Source: Fasciola hepatica
Taxonomy: Eukaryota > Platyhelminthes > Trematoda > Plagiorchiida > Fasciolidae
Assembly: GCA_948099385.1 (NCBI GenBank)
Contig: CANUEZ040000210.1
Span: forward strand, 1,247,501 to 1,311,500
Direction: 5' to 3'
DNA: 64,000 nt
Shown here: one piece after another, positions 1-10,232 of the stretch
How positions within the stretch are numbered: the stretch's first letter is position 1
How the letters are laid out: the number at the start of each line of letters is the position of its first letter
Program-made: the position numbers and the translations under genes
The notes under the pieces: generated by a model
The model's input: the letters and a program-made list of their open reading frames with translations, nothing else
The model's database searches: none
Told to the model about the DNA's origin: nothing

Positions 1-870
1 TATTCGGAAAGCAGATCGTTGGTTATCGTCCGGTAGCAGCTGCGGGGGACGGTTGGTTTTGGCACTGCCTTGGCCACCGACGAGAAGTAAGCTGTAATGC
101 GTGTGGACAAGAGTGTGATCAGTGTCAACAGACGTGGACCAAAATGATCGGCACTCTTGAATCGATCCGTGCCGGCGATAACCGACAACAATGTGAACGA
201 TCTGGGTCCAACGCTGTGGGGGCGCAAGATGATGCCAGGTTAGTCGGTGCCGTTTTTTTGTACGAGAAATTTATACTCGCTAGTAGTCCATGGTTGGAAC
301 ATAGTTGGATGAGTCGATTAGTGTTATCGGTTCCGTCGACTGGAATGCCAAATCGGCCTCTCATATTCCTCTCTGTCTCGTCTGGGCTTCCGACTTGAGC
401 ACCGTCATCATTAGCAACAACCATGATGTCCGTAGACAACAAATTTTGGTAAAATTCTTTAGCTTTAGAAGACCTACAGTCAGTTGGGGCATACACAGAC
501 ACGACAACATAGGCATCAACGCTTTGGTCTGGTGCTTTTGACATGCACAGAACCTTTCAACCGAACCGCGCACAAACAACTGCTTACTGGGATCCATCCA
601 GTCGAGCAATGCACAGTCAACTTTCATACTCAGAGCGATGTCAACGCTAGCCTGACCACGAGCATTAGACATCGATTCGCCCTACCCGTTAGGAATAAAA
701 CGAGAAGCCGAGCTTGTATCTGGGAATCGAAGTGTTGACACTGCAGTTGGGTCTTGTATGCTTGTTTCGGAGATATAACACACATCTTTTTTTAGGGTTT
801 CAAGAGTTCTGGCTAGGACAGCTTTTTTCCCCGTTTGTTAGTGTGCTGACGTTAAAAGCAGCTAAGTGCA
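1..870 (-). pseudogene. RTE-like non-LTR retrotransposon, endonuclease (APE) fragment
   Basis: This is the apurinic-type endonuclease of a non-LTR retrotransposon, which nicks target DNA to prime reverse transcription. On the minus strand the readable pieces run in order: 'VLARTLETLKKDVCYISET' near 830-770, 'CALLDWMDPSKQ' near 610, 'VVSVYAPTDCRSSKAKEFYQ' near 500, 'AQVGSPDETERNMRG' near 395 and 'NRLIQLCSNHGLLASINFSY' near 310-250. These match the RTE-clade endonuclease layout. Several frame changes and stops break the frame. The usual GDFNAQVG-type active-site block reads ANDDGAQVG, so the catalytic Asn region is altered. The fragment runs off the left edge. Its last 70 bases resemble 7,555-7,625, which lies in a second RTE copy. 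Clade placement is by eye. Confidence 0.75.
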
Positions 871-2059
871 GAGGATACTCAGGTCAGAGAATGGATTCTC
901 TTCTTCTTCTTAATCTGCTACCCTTTGCGAGAGCTTCAAGTTCACAACCACGGCTCATTCTGGCTACTCGTACACATTTAGAATTGGAATGTAAAGGATG
1001 ATGCGCGGATAGATAAGGAGTGTCTCCCGATTGACCGCTGGGCCACCACCGATTACTCCGTTGGTAGAGAGTGATCCACTGTAGTCCGGCTCGTTACCAC
1101 GCCTGACCTACTGGGACCTTTTTTATTACACACGAAATGCATCACAGTATAAGGAGTAAACTCCATAGTTCTCAAATACACTGTAGGAGGAGTCCTCAGT
1201 GAACATTCACGTCGAAACCAGTTTGTTGATCCCGCTTTTGAAAAAAGGGGTTGTATGTGGGTGGAAAGGCGGGGAGAAGGGTGTTCCATAACTTAACCGT
1301 CCATGGGGAAAAAAAGACTGAAAGGTCGAGGTCCAAGATCGAGCGACACCAACCTGATAAGGGTGACTAGCTGCCTGAGCTCGGGATTGGCATTGAAAAG
1401 TAACGGGAATAGGAACAGCCGAGGAAAGCTCGGAGGAACAAAACCCAAAACAATAGCGGTAGAATAGGAACAATGAAGCTATTCCCCGGCGATGGACAAG
1501 CGATTGCAGAATGAATGTTGAAACTGGGTCATCTACCAGACGAGTGGCTTTACATTGGACACGGTCAAAAAGAGATAAAGAAGACGAAGCTCCACTTCAC
1601 ACGTGACAGCAGTATTCAAGTGTGGGACGAATTTGAGCTTTGTACAGTAAAAGGAAGTGGGATGCTTCGAAAAAAAGTCAGGCGCGGAAAAGAAAACCAA
1701 CCTTGTGCGCAGCACAAGAAGCAAGTGAACTGGCGATGGTCAAACAGTCACCATAGTGGGCTTTGTATCCTCCAGTCCGGGTTCGAGTCTCCACGCCGCC
1801 GTTGACCACTCCCAATTGGCAGCCTGAATTGGCCGCGACCCTCTTCCTGAAATATTGTACTGTTATTATATAATAAGGAAGTGAAAAAGGAAACGTGTGA
1901 AGACCAAGACAGAGAGGAGACGATCGAAGGACCCAGGAAAGGTGTTGAGCTGGAGGAACGAAGGGCGAACTGAGTCGAAATTTAGGTGAGGAGAAAGGAA
2001 GTGCTGTGTTGGGAAAAACTGAGAATAGATGTTCTAGAACCACTGAAGAGAACACGATT
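871..2059. other. No recognised gene; one weak tRNA-B-box-like motif
   Basis: I see no protein similarity in this stretch on either strand. A GGGTTCGAGTC string at 1,779-1,789 resembles the internal Pol III B box found in tRNA-derived SINEs, but no matching A box, tRNA fold or repeat partner was found in the window. It is probably decayed repeat DNA. Confidence 0.4.
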
Positions 2060-3375
2060 TTGAGAGCCCCGAGAGGAGAACTGTTCTAGGTCCGAACTGA
2101 GCGATTTTACAAAAGCATAACGGTCACGGTCGATGTTGGCGGTGGCGTGGTGGGATACGAAAGAGTAGTGGAGGGTAGCGTCATCGGCTAAAGCGTGGAT
2201 GGGTTTGGAAGTGGTATGTAAGGGATAATTATCGAAAAGCAGGAGGGTGGGTTAAAGTACAGAACCTTGGGGAACACTAGCATTCATGGGAAAAGGCTGT
2301 GATTTTGCCCCATCGATACGAACGGAGATGGTCCGGTAACTGAGAAAACTTGACATCCACGAGACAAGGGCTGGAAGAAACCCAGAAGCGGACAATTTAT
2401 TCCGTAAAATTTTGTGCCAGATACGGTCAAAAGCCTTCGATATGTTTAGTGAGACCAGGTGTGTCTCTTCGTGGTTATCGAGTGCCGCTGACTAGGAGCG
2501 CGAGACCATAGCTAGTGGATCACCCGTGGAACGACGAGGTCGGAACCCGTATCGACGACAGCTTAGCAGTCTTTTACTTCCGAGGAACGGTCGCAGCTGA
2601 TCCGAAATTATGGTTCCCATGACTTTCGAGATGACAGAATTTAGAACAGGGCGGTAGTTGTTTGGGTCGGAGAAGTCGTCGTGTTTGGGAATAGGAAAAA
2701 CTACTACTTTTTCCCATGGGGTGGGAAACCTACCAAACTGGAGGAAAGTAAAAAAGATGACGTAAAATTGGTGCTAATTCTGGGGCACATTTTTAGGACA
2801 AAGGGTGGAATACCGTCCGGACCAGGTGGTTTATTTCGGTCGAGTGATTGTAAGTTTTGGCGGGCCTTTGTGGTTGCAACAATAGGGACAAAAAGACGAT
2901 TAATAAAAGTGGTTGGAGGTGGAACAATAGGAGAATATAGCAAAGTGGAATCAGAGACAAACCGAGAAGCAAAAACCTCGGCTATCTCGTGAGGTTCACA
3001 GACTAACGAGCCAGAGACGTTAGAGATGTGGGACAAATTGGAGGGGCAAAAATTAAGGGAAACGGCTTTGAAGAGAGGCCAGAGTGATCGGCTACCAGTA
3101 GCAGAAGCCATACGTTCGGTTTTGTGGCGGACAAAACGATCTTTGACTTTCCTAATGGAAACGAGCATTCATTTCTGGTCTGTACGAAGAATCTACGAGA
3201 TTGGGGAGTAGCGGAGCGGCACCACCGTCTGAATGCTAAGTTCTTTAGGCGCACAGTGCGATTGCAGGTGGGGATGAACCACCCAGGAGAACGTAGTTTG
3301 CCGGGTTTGGGAAAGTTTGAAACGAAAAGAAGCATGTTTTGTGTGGTTCTCCGCTCCAAGTATCAGGGTCTGGTT
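2060..3375 (-). pseudogene. Jockey/L2-like non-LTR reverse transcriptase remnant
   Basis: Minus-strand reverse transcriptase of a non-LTR retrotransposon. The linker between endonuclease and RT reads 'RLKNLAFRRWCRSATPQSRR' near 3,270-3,195 and 'VRHKTERMASATGSRSLWP' near 3,125-3,070. The RT finger block 'NKPPGPDGIPPFVLKMCP' lies near 2,840-2,785. Further on come a decayed thumb-side segment 'SYRTISVRIDGAKS' near 2,340, a 'VPQGSVL' block broken by a stop near 2,270, and 'KPIHALADDATLHYSF' near 2,210-2,165, which is the YxDD catalytic box in the form LADD. At least three frame changes and several stops make it non-functional. Assignment to the Jockey or L2 group rests on the spacing and wording of these blocks. 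Confidence 0.8.
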
Positions 3376-3619
3376 GCCGATTATTTCAAATAGTGCAGTA
3401 GACCTTCAAGACTCAAGGTACTCATGCACAAGCGTGTACTGAAAAACACTGACATTTTCATTGCATGGATATGTGAGTACATAATGAAAAGCCATCAACG
3501 CGTCAAGCGTCAAATTAAAAAGGGGATGATACATTTTATTTTGTGTTTTCACGTATGTGGAAGGGATATACCCTATAGCTATAGAAGCTTAAAGCAGTAG
3601 TGGAAAAGACCGACGGACG
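3376..3619. other. Unassigned, AT-rich
   Basis: No coding similarity, RNA gene or repeat partner was seen here. It lies between the Jockey/L2-like remnant and the LTR-like repeat at 3,620. Confidence 0.4.
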
Positions 3620-3811
3620 TTTTTGTGTGTTGCGACTAGTTATTGTATATCTTGTTTCGATCAAGCAATCATAACATCAGAATGAGATTAAAAGCCCAGA
3701 ATATAGGTTCTACTCGTTTACAGATCGAGCATATACGCTGAAACGGAAAATTTGAAAATTTGAAATGCGCATCATGGGTGGAAAGTATTAGGAAGCAATT
3801 AGTACACCACA
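3620..3811. repeat. Short LTR-like repeat (solo), partner of 7,704-7,897
   Basis: About 190 bp that align by eye with 7,704-7,897. Shared strings include 'actagttattgtatatcttg', 'caatcataacatca' and 'gcccagaatata'. It ends in 'gtacaccaca', against 'gtacacaaca' in the partner. The partner has TGTTGTG...CACAACA ends and abuts a gypsy integrase tail, so this copy is best read as a diverged solo LTR of the same gypsy family. No target-site duplication was found. Confidence 0.55.
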
Positions 3812-6289
3812 GATGCGATCACCGAAGACGAGAGAAGGGAACTACATAAGGTCCGAATGGGTCAGGAATCGGGTCTAGCCGTACGACAACAGAATGCTGA
3901 TCATTCCACCTTTGGAGTGTAAACAGACTGAAGCAGAAAGGTTATAAACTGTCTACCATTACTTTTATGCACGCGCATCAATGAAAAAAACTAGGTCGCT
4001 GCAAAAATACATGAATTTACTAGCAAAGAATGTTAAGTCAATAAATAGTGTTCACGCGCCGTAGGTAAGATCAGGTTCAGTTCAGACCAGATAGCTACTA
4101 CGCATGCATTGAATGCGGTAGCTTTGGTTAATATTCCTCAATGGGAAATAATGAAGAAAAACAAGAGTATGAGAAGAGCAATACGAGAACTAAAAATAGT
4201 GGTATCAAGTCGATAAAGAAAGTCTGCGAGTAAAAGAGCGCCACCGATCGCAAAATCGAGCCATATTCCCTAATGTATTCAATCATTAAGTGGGAGGGTT
4301 TCTTGGACTCCACCCAGGACATTTATTGGGATAAAGATTTACCAGAAATGTTATTTGCGACCTGGAAATGATTTCCAAAATACGTAGGCGTATGCGTTAG
4401 TATCATGGTGTGCAAATCTGCTGTTTCATTTCCGTCTTATTTTTGGACGTAAAATCCGAAAGAATACGAAGTTTCCTGCAACAACTTTCGTTAGTAGAGA
4501 TCTCCGGCACATTGTTGATACTTTTACTTTTTTACCTTTATGTGGCTAGTTTCAGCAAAAGAATTCGTCAGCTTCATGAATGTCTCGAATGACATCTGCC
4601 CGTGAGCGGTGTGTGTAGAGGAACTATGCATGTATTCTTGGGAATCAGGTACGAAACAGCATCCCAAGCGTCACTCGGCTTATTGTTCGAAGTAGCAACT
4701 CTAGCCCATGCACAACCAAGTGCTTCCCGTCGGGCAACAGGAAGTTCATGCTCTTCTTTTACGCAACTATCATCTACTAGAGGATAAGTTGGTTCCATGA
4801 ATATCACAAAAATTACTCATGGAGATTATCGGGAATCTGGTACGAGGCAGCGTCTCCCAGCATCATTCGGGACTGTTGTACTACTTGGTCGCCCAGTCCG
4901 AAGCAGGAAGTAAGTGGACGGTAACTCATCCGGTCTTTTTGTTTCAGGAAGCATCCCTAGCCTTTACACAACCAAACTTCAGCTTGCAAATCAGCAGGGT
5001 TGTTCCAGATGAGCCGGTGGCTTATTGTGCGGCTTATTCGTCTCTTCCGGGATACCGGGTCGGGTAGGTTGGGCAGTTTTTCTGTGTAACTTTTGGATCA
5101 GATCTTGTCTCTTCGCATGCTGATCATCATCTTGCCGGGGTTTTTAGGCCTTGGTCACCCTCAGTCTGGTTTAGCTCGCATGACGGGCGGTTTGTGTTAG
5201 GAGGCGGTAACCAAACGAGCAGTTCACAGGCTTTTGAGCAGCGGTCTGCCAGCCAAGGATGCCCAAAACGTCCTAGTTAACCTGACGCCATTTAGGAAGA
5301 GGCAAGAGGCAATGATCTTATCAAGTGGTAGGCCACATTCGCCCACGTCACGTTACTGTCTACGGGCTTCTGTGGTTTTCATGTACAGAGTTCGCTACCA
5401 GGCAAAAAACCCATCACACGTTCTAACAGCGAAGCGTCACCTTTGTCTAGTTTTTAATTTACTTTCTATTACATGCTTGCATATGATTGCAGTGTAAGGG
5501 ATACACCCAATAATCGCATATATACTTACTCGCCCTCAGCCTGTCCTGTATGGATGACCCTGAAGGAACACCGTGTGTTCCAATCGCCATAACCCTCGGC
5601 GTCATCGTATTCCGCAAACCCGATCACCAAGACAAGGCAGCAACATCGATCACGGGATTTTGGTGTCGGTGACTAGATCCTTCCTCATGGATGCCGCTAT
5701 AAGCCCATCAACCGGTCCCGCAGCGTCTCGGTCAAGGTTTATCTCCCTTTTTAGGCAACTCCTCAGTCTCCGTCCTCAAAAACATCTTCAACTACCACTA
5801 CTCACAGTCTAGTCCAGTCCAAACAACGACTACAATATGTTGGAGGCAGTGAATTCAGTTGCCACATCTCAGCGGAAGCTTCGACCGGACGCCAAAAAAG
5901 GACAAATGTATGAAACGATCGAGAAGTGCGAACAATGAAATTAAGTCTGTAAAGAGTGTGAATACAAGAGCGCCACTTATAGGGACACTGGACTAGATCG
6001 TCCAATGTGTCTAACCACTGAGTGGGAGAATCTCTTGCACCCCACCCAGGCAGCCTAACAAGCCCTACATGACCAATCCCACCTCTCTTCTACATCATGC
6101 AACGACCATCCTCATTTATTTTCCAACGGTTACCCCCGCCGATGAGTCCTGTCCACTAACATGCGCAAAAACTGTTACAACTATCTAAGCCTAGTGATCT
6201 TGAACCGTACTTCTAATGATTTGGTTTGTGCGCCTGATACTCTGCCTTTAATCTCAAACAGTGCTTAGGATATCTAGAAAAAACGCAGT
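3812..6289. other. Unassigned stretch with two pairs of diverged direct repeats
   Basis: No protein domain was recognised. Two pairs of diverged direct repeats are visible. One is about 130 bp (near 4,185-4,320 and 5,925-6,056; shared 'aagagcgccac', 'gtgggag', 'ccacccagg'). The other is about 90 bp (near 4,640-4,740 and 4,830-4,920; shared 'ggaatc.ggtacga..cagc'). Short open frames here look random. The whole stretch is probably old repeat DNA. Confidence 0.35.
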
Positions 6290-7690
6290 TTACCTGGACC
6301 TCCTATAAGGGGCTTATTGGATGTCAGATATTTTTCCCCGAGGGAAGATCGATGCCCCTATTGTCATACGAGTTCAGAGCTACCTGAAGAACCAACTTAG
6401 TTACAAATTGAAGAGAGGAGAGAGAGGTCAACCCTGACGAGCACCACTTTCCATGGAGAACTCGGGTGAAAGATCGCCTTAAGTCCGAACTCGGCTTCAG
6501 GCGTTTGCGTACAGGCGTTGGAAAAGAGAAATAAATTCCTCTGGCACACTGCTCAATGAGAGGCAGCAAAGGAGAACTGTGAGGTCGACTGAGTCGAACG
6601 CCGCTTTCAGATCAAGAAAGGCAGAGATTGTGGGCCTACGGAAGATGTCTGTTTGGTTAAGACAAACCAACTGGGTTTGAAATCGGTCTGATTCTCCCGA
6701 GAATAACTTTCACGAACATCGAATAACCGGTAGAGAATTAGCCCGATTAGCAGTTTGAATGTGACACTTACCATGCAGATTCCTCCACGGTTTTCGCATT
6801 TAGTACATGGTTAATGGTTGTCTTTCGTAAGAGGATCTACCAACTTTCTTGTAACTAAACACTACCACTAATTCACTCCCTTTCCTGGGATTCTGCTTCC
6901 TACACCAAATTACCTGGAGCAGTTCTACTACCTCGGAAAACAAAGCCTTGCCCCCGTCCTTGAAAAACATGGAGACAACCCATCCGGCACAGCGGCTTTG
7001 CACCATTTAAAGTAACCCAACTCCTGAATAATCTCCATTTCTGGTGGAGGAGTGATATCTACCTGGACCGTTTCTACTGCAGGCATATTCAGGTTAATTA
7101 TAGCAGTGGGTCGGCTGAACTGTTCCTTAAAGCGCTCCGCCTAACGACCCAGACGACGTCCCTGAGGGTGAATCAGCGAGCCATTGGAGTCCTTGGTTAC
7201 CTCACTTACACCGGGCATCCGTGGACCGGTACTTCTAGTCAAACGGTAAAGTTTGCGAGTATTTCCAATAGACGCACCCTTCTCTATTTGCTTACTTCTC
7301 CCAATCCGTCACTGTCATTCCTCAGGCTCCTGGTCATTTGGCGCCTTTGAGATTTGCGTACCTCATTGAATATGGCATCCAGAGGGACTGACCCGTGAGC
7401 ATCGAACACAACAACTGATGACGTAAACAGCTATCGTTGGGGAGGTCTACTTAAACCCTAGTCTTTTGCGGTACACAAGGCTTTTTTGATCTGTTGTCAG
7501 TGCTCATTTGGGTCCTAGGCATCCAGCTGTATGGGTAATCATGTAAACAGTTCTGCCTGGAGAGCAGATCGTCGGTTATCGTCTAGAAGCAACTGTGCGG
7601 GACGGGTGGACCAAGCGTCAGTGCGGTCACAGACGAGACTTAGCCAGAAAAGAAAACGTACCAATGTGTGATTTAAGCCCACAGGCGTAG
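6290..7690 (-). pseudogene. RTE-like reverse transcriptase, N-terminal and central part
   Basis: Minus-strand RTE-type RT, read across several frames. The N-terminal domain has 'GNTRKLYRLTRSTGPRMPGV' near 7,270-7,210, 'SEVTKDSNGSLIHPQGRR' near 7,205-7,150 and 'VQVDITPPPEMEIIQELGY' near 7,070-7,015. RT block 1 (pattern 'KGSELVVVFSYKKVGRSS') lies near 6,890-6,830. The palm block 'FLDLKAAFDSVDLTVLL', holding the first catalytic Asp, is near 6,620-6,570, and the 'SGARQG.PLSPL' block is near 6,445-6,400. It ends with 'NSYDNRGIDLPSG' before the YADD box, which is missing. Several stops and shifts are present. It belongs to the same group as the fragment at 1-870, because 1-70 and 7,555-7,625 correspond. 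Confidence 0.8.
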
Positions 7691-7703
7691 ACTATTTAAT
7701 CAC

Positions 7704-7897
7704 TGTTGTGTATTGTCACTAGTTATTGTATATCTTGTTTCGACCAAACAATCATAACATCAGGATGAGAAGATTAAAGGCCCAGAATATAAGCTTTATT
7801 CGTTAAACAGAATGAATATATACGATGAAATAGAAAATGTGAAAATATGAAAGTTCGGATTACGGGTGGACAGTAATGAAGCAGTTGGTACACAACA
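7704..7897 (-). repeat. Short LTR (194 bp), probable 3' LTR of a gypsy copy
   Basis: The unit starts TGTTGTG and ends CACAACA, giving 7-bp terminal inverted repeats of the TG...CA type expected of LTRs. It lies 29 bp downstream (minus strand) of the stop of a gypsy integrase tail, where a 3' LTR should lie. A diverged relative is at 3,620-3,811. No second LTR or target-site duplication for this copy is visible. Confidence 0.6.
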
Positions 7898-7926
7898 TTC
7901 TTACCCGCTGAGTTTTACAACCTAGA

Positions 7927-8270
7927 TTACAGCCGGTACGAATTTTTACATCTCACGATTTCGGAGATTGTACGGTCGTACTCTTTGCTGTTTATCTGAT
8001 GACTGTCGGGTGCTTTTAGGAATATGTTGACCCAGCGCTTCTGTATGAACGGCATCATCAGTGCTTGTGCGGTGGTCTGATATGTTATCTGCTCTTTTGG
8101 AGCAAGGTTGTGAATAGAAACTATTTCTTCACAGCCGTCTGGTGCCCGCACATGAGCATACCTTGAGCTGCATTCGACGAGTTGCACTTCGTCGACAGCA
8201 GGTTCATACCTCGACGAACGGACATGGCGCCTCATGAGGACTGGTCCGGGAACAGCAGGCCAGGTTTGCT
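7927..8270 (-). pseudogene. Ty3/gypsy integrase C-terminal tail
   Basis: The minus-strand frame begins with '...WPAVPGPVLMRRHVRSSRY' near 8,265 and continues 'EPAVDEVQLVECSSRYAHVR' and 'SIHNLAP' before unrelated tail sequence and a stop at 7,927. The plus-strand copy at 8,283-9,015 has the cognate segment 'LLKKHNRYSKYDPLVGKVEL', so both come from one gypsy family. Only the region after the integrase core remains. It faces the plus-strand copy head to head, with about 15 bp between them. Confidence 0.75.
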
Positions 8271-8282
8271 AAGATACTCCCG

Positions 8283-9018
8283 ATGTGCATTTTCTGTTGT
8301 ATTGTAGCGAAAGTTCGCGTGGGGTTTTTTAATCCACCGTATGTACCTCTCCTCAAAGCCATTCAACCCTTTGAAAGACTCAGTATAGACTTTAAAGGAT
8401 CATTACCATCATCCACACATAACAAATTCCTTCTTACCATCGTTGACGAGTTTTCCCGTTTCCCTTTCGCTTATGCTTTCATTTCTACACCCACTGTTGT
8501 TCGGTGCCTACGATTTGTTTGCTACTTTTGGCATGCCCACGTGCCTTCATTGTGACCTCGAATCTTTATTCATGTTTGCCGAACTCCGTGATTTCCTTTG
8601 CGAGAAAGGCATTGCCATTAGCCGCACTGCTGCTTACATTCCACAATCTGACGGGCAGGTTGAACGTCTAAACGGCACGCTTTGGAAGGCCATTACTCTC
8701 GCTCTAAAGTTCCGAGGACTCAGGATTCGACATTGGGAAACTTCTTTTAGAGGCGCTACACTCTATACGTTCTCTTCTTTGCACAGCAACCAATGCAACA
8801 CCGAACGAACGCTTACACGTTTACAAACGCCGAGCTTCTGCCGGGACATCCCCCCTAGTCGGCTCCTGAATACTAATCGGGTGTTACTGAAGAAGCATAA
8901 CCGATATTCCAAATACGATCCTTTAGTAGGGAAGGTAGAACTGCTCGAATCCAACCGAGTTACGCCAAAATACGGCTTCCAAATGGTTGCGAAGACTCAG
9001 TCTCATTACACCAATTAG
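8283..9018 (+). pseudogene. Ty3/gypsy integrase (zinc-binding tail, core, C-terminus)
   Basis: Integrase of a gypsy LTR retrotransposon, which inserts the element's cDNA into the genome. The plus strand reads through the end of the zinc-binding region, then 'PFERLSIDFKGSLPSSTHN' near 8,370-8,425 (first catalytic Asp) and 'LTIVDEFSRFPFAYAF'. After a frame change come 'HCDLESLFMFAELRDFLCE' near 8,550, where the usual second catalytic Asp region is degraded, and 'DGQVERLNGTLWKAITLALK' near 8,650-8,710 (the core Glu region is nearby). The C-terminal tail is 'KYDPLVGKVELLE'. At least one frameshift separates the two parts. No protease or RT lies upstream, so this is a fragment. Confidence 0.8.
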
Positions 9019-9400
9019 CTCCGGCAGCTCACGACAATCCTTGAACCGGACACCGAGCCAGAAAGTTCATCGATGTCAGCGTACTTCCAAAGACGATGCT
9101 CCCGCAGAACTTCCAGTAGAACAGAAAAACGTAAAAAGCCTCCTCCAGCAGCAACAGAGAGTCATCATCATCATATAGCGTAAAACAGCAGGGCAAGCCC
9201 CACTGACCACTGCCTTTCTAACCATCTTGCACGTTGAAAAAGAACGTATGAATATACAAAATGGACAAGGAATGGGCCTACACGAGTGGGAAAAGGAAAA
9301 AATGCACTAGTAGCTAACACGGAATACACAGTCCAACTGTACAAACGCATATCGATCAGTCATTCTGATTCGATAGAAAGTGACAACACGATCGCCACTG
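9019..9400. other. Unassigned; possible gypsy 3' region
   Basis: This lies downstream of the plus-strand gypsy integrase and carries no recognised protein. A short 'tcatcatcatcata' run is at about 9,161-9,174. It could be the 3' untranslated part of that element, but no LTR was identified. Confidence 0.3.
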
Positions 9401-9401
9401 T

Positions 9402-10232
9402 TCACGGTTCATTGCCATATCCTTCAGTGTCTCCAGCCAACTGGTAGACGGATCTTTTGGATCCCAACCACGAAGATGTGAAGTACCTACTTCTCCTAAG
9501 TCTGCTGTACATTTTCTCATTCCTCGCTGTCACGTCATCTGTTGACCTCCACGAGGTTTTTCCATTCCTGAGGAGGAACGGAGAATAGGACACGGTACGA
9601 TAGACGTGTGTCTGCCATACGTAACACGTGCCCCAACCAACGAAGTCTAATAATTTGGATAGGCTGTGACAGAACGCACTCCGAATTAATACCCAATACT
9701 CGCTTTCTGACCTCATCGTTGCTTACTCGGCTATTCCACCCAATCCTAGCGATACTACGTAAACATCAGTGGTCGAAAACCTCAAGACGACGAATATCTT
9801 CAGCACGCAGACTCCAAGTCTCGCAACCATACAACAAAACTGAACGCACTGCGGCACAGTATACACGACCTTTCAACTTCAATGAAATATCAGGTCGGCG
9901 CCACAAGTGCTTCAGTCCAGTGTACACCGCTCGAGCCTTGGATATCCGCGTACTCACCCCTACTACTGTGCTCCCATCCGTTGTCACGCTGCTGCCGAGG
10001 TAGGTGAAGTGATCGACAGCTGCCAGCCCCTCCTCATTGAGCATCAACCTCGGAATCGTTGACGTCCAGTCTTGTAACATCATCTTACACTCTGAAGATG
10101 CAAAGCGCATGCCGAATGGAGCTACAGTTCTCCCAAGTCTATCTAGTGCATGTTGAGCATGTTCCATGGATTCAAACAAGCAGACAACGTCGTCTGCGTA
10201 ATCTAGATCACGTAGCTTTTCACTATTTCCTA
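9402..10232 (-). pseudogene. RTE-like reverse transcriptase, C-terminal half
   Basis: Minus-strand RT palm and thumb with 'LDYADDVVCLFESMEHAQ' (YADD catalytic box) near 10,203-10,150. It continues with 'GMRFASSECKMMLQDW' near 10,110-10,065, 'VDHFTYLGSSVTTDG' near 10,015-9,970, 'STRISKARAVYTGLKHLWRR' and 'AVRSVLLYGCETWSLRAEDI' near 9,850-9,795. The 'LRWLGHVLRM'-type end survives as 'VLRMADTRLSYRVLFSVPPQ' further on in another frame. This is the standard RTE C-terminus. One open frame runs through the catalytic box, followed by frame changes. At the 5' side it joins a CR1-like endonuclease end without the RT fingers between them. Confidence 0.85.

Noticed and set aside
1770..1800. tRNA gene near the B-box-like string
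   Set aside because: No acceptor, D-arm or anticodon stem could be folded around it.
4410..5067. Short plus-strand frames as exons of a host gene
   Set aside because: They share a diverged repeat unit, have no domain and lack convincing splice or start context.
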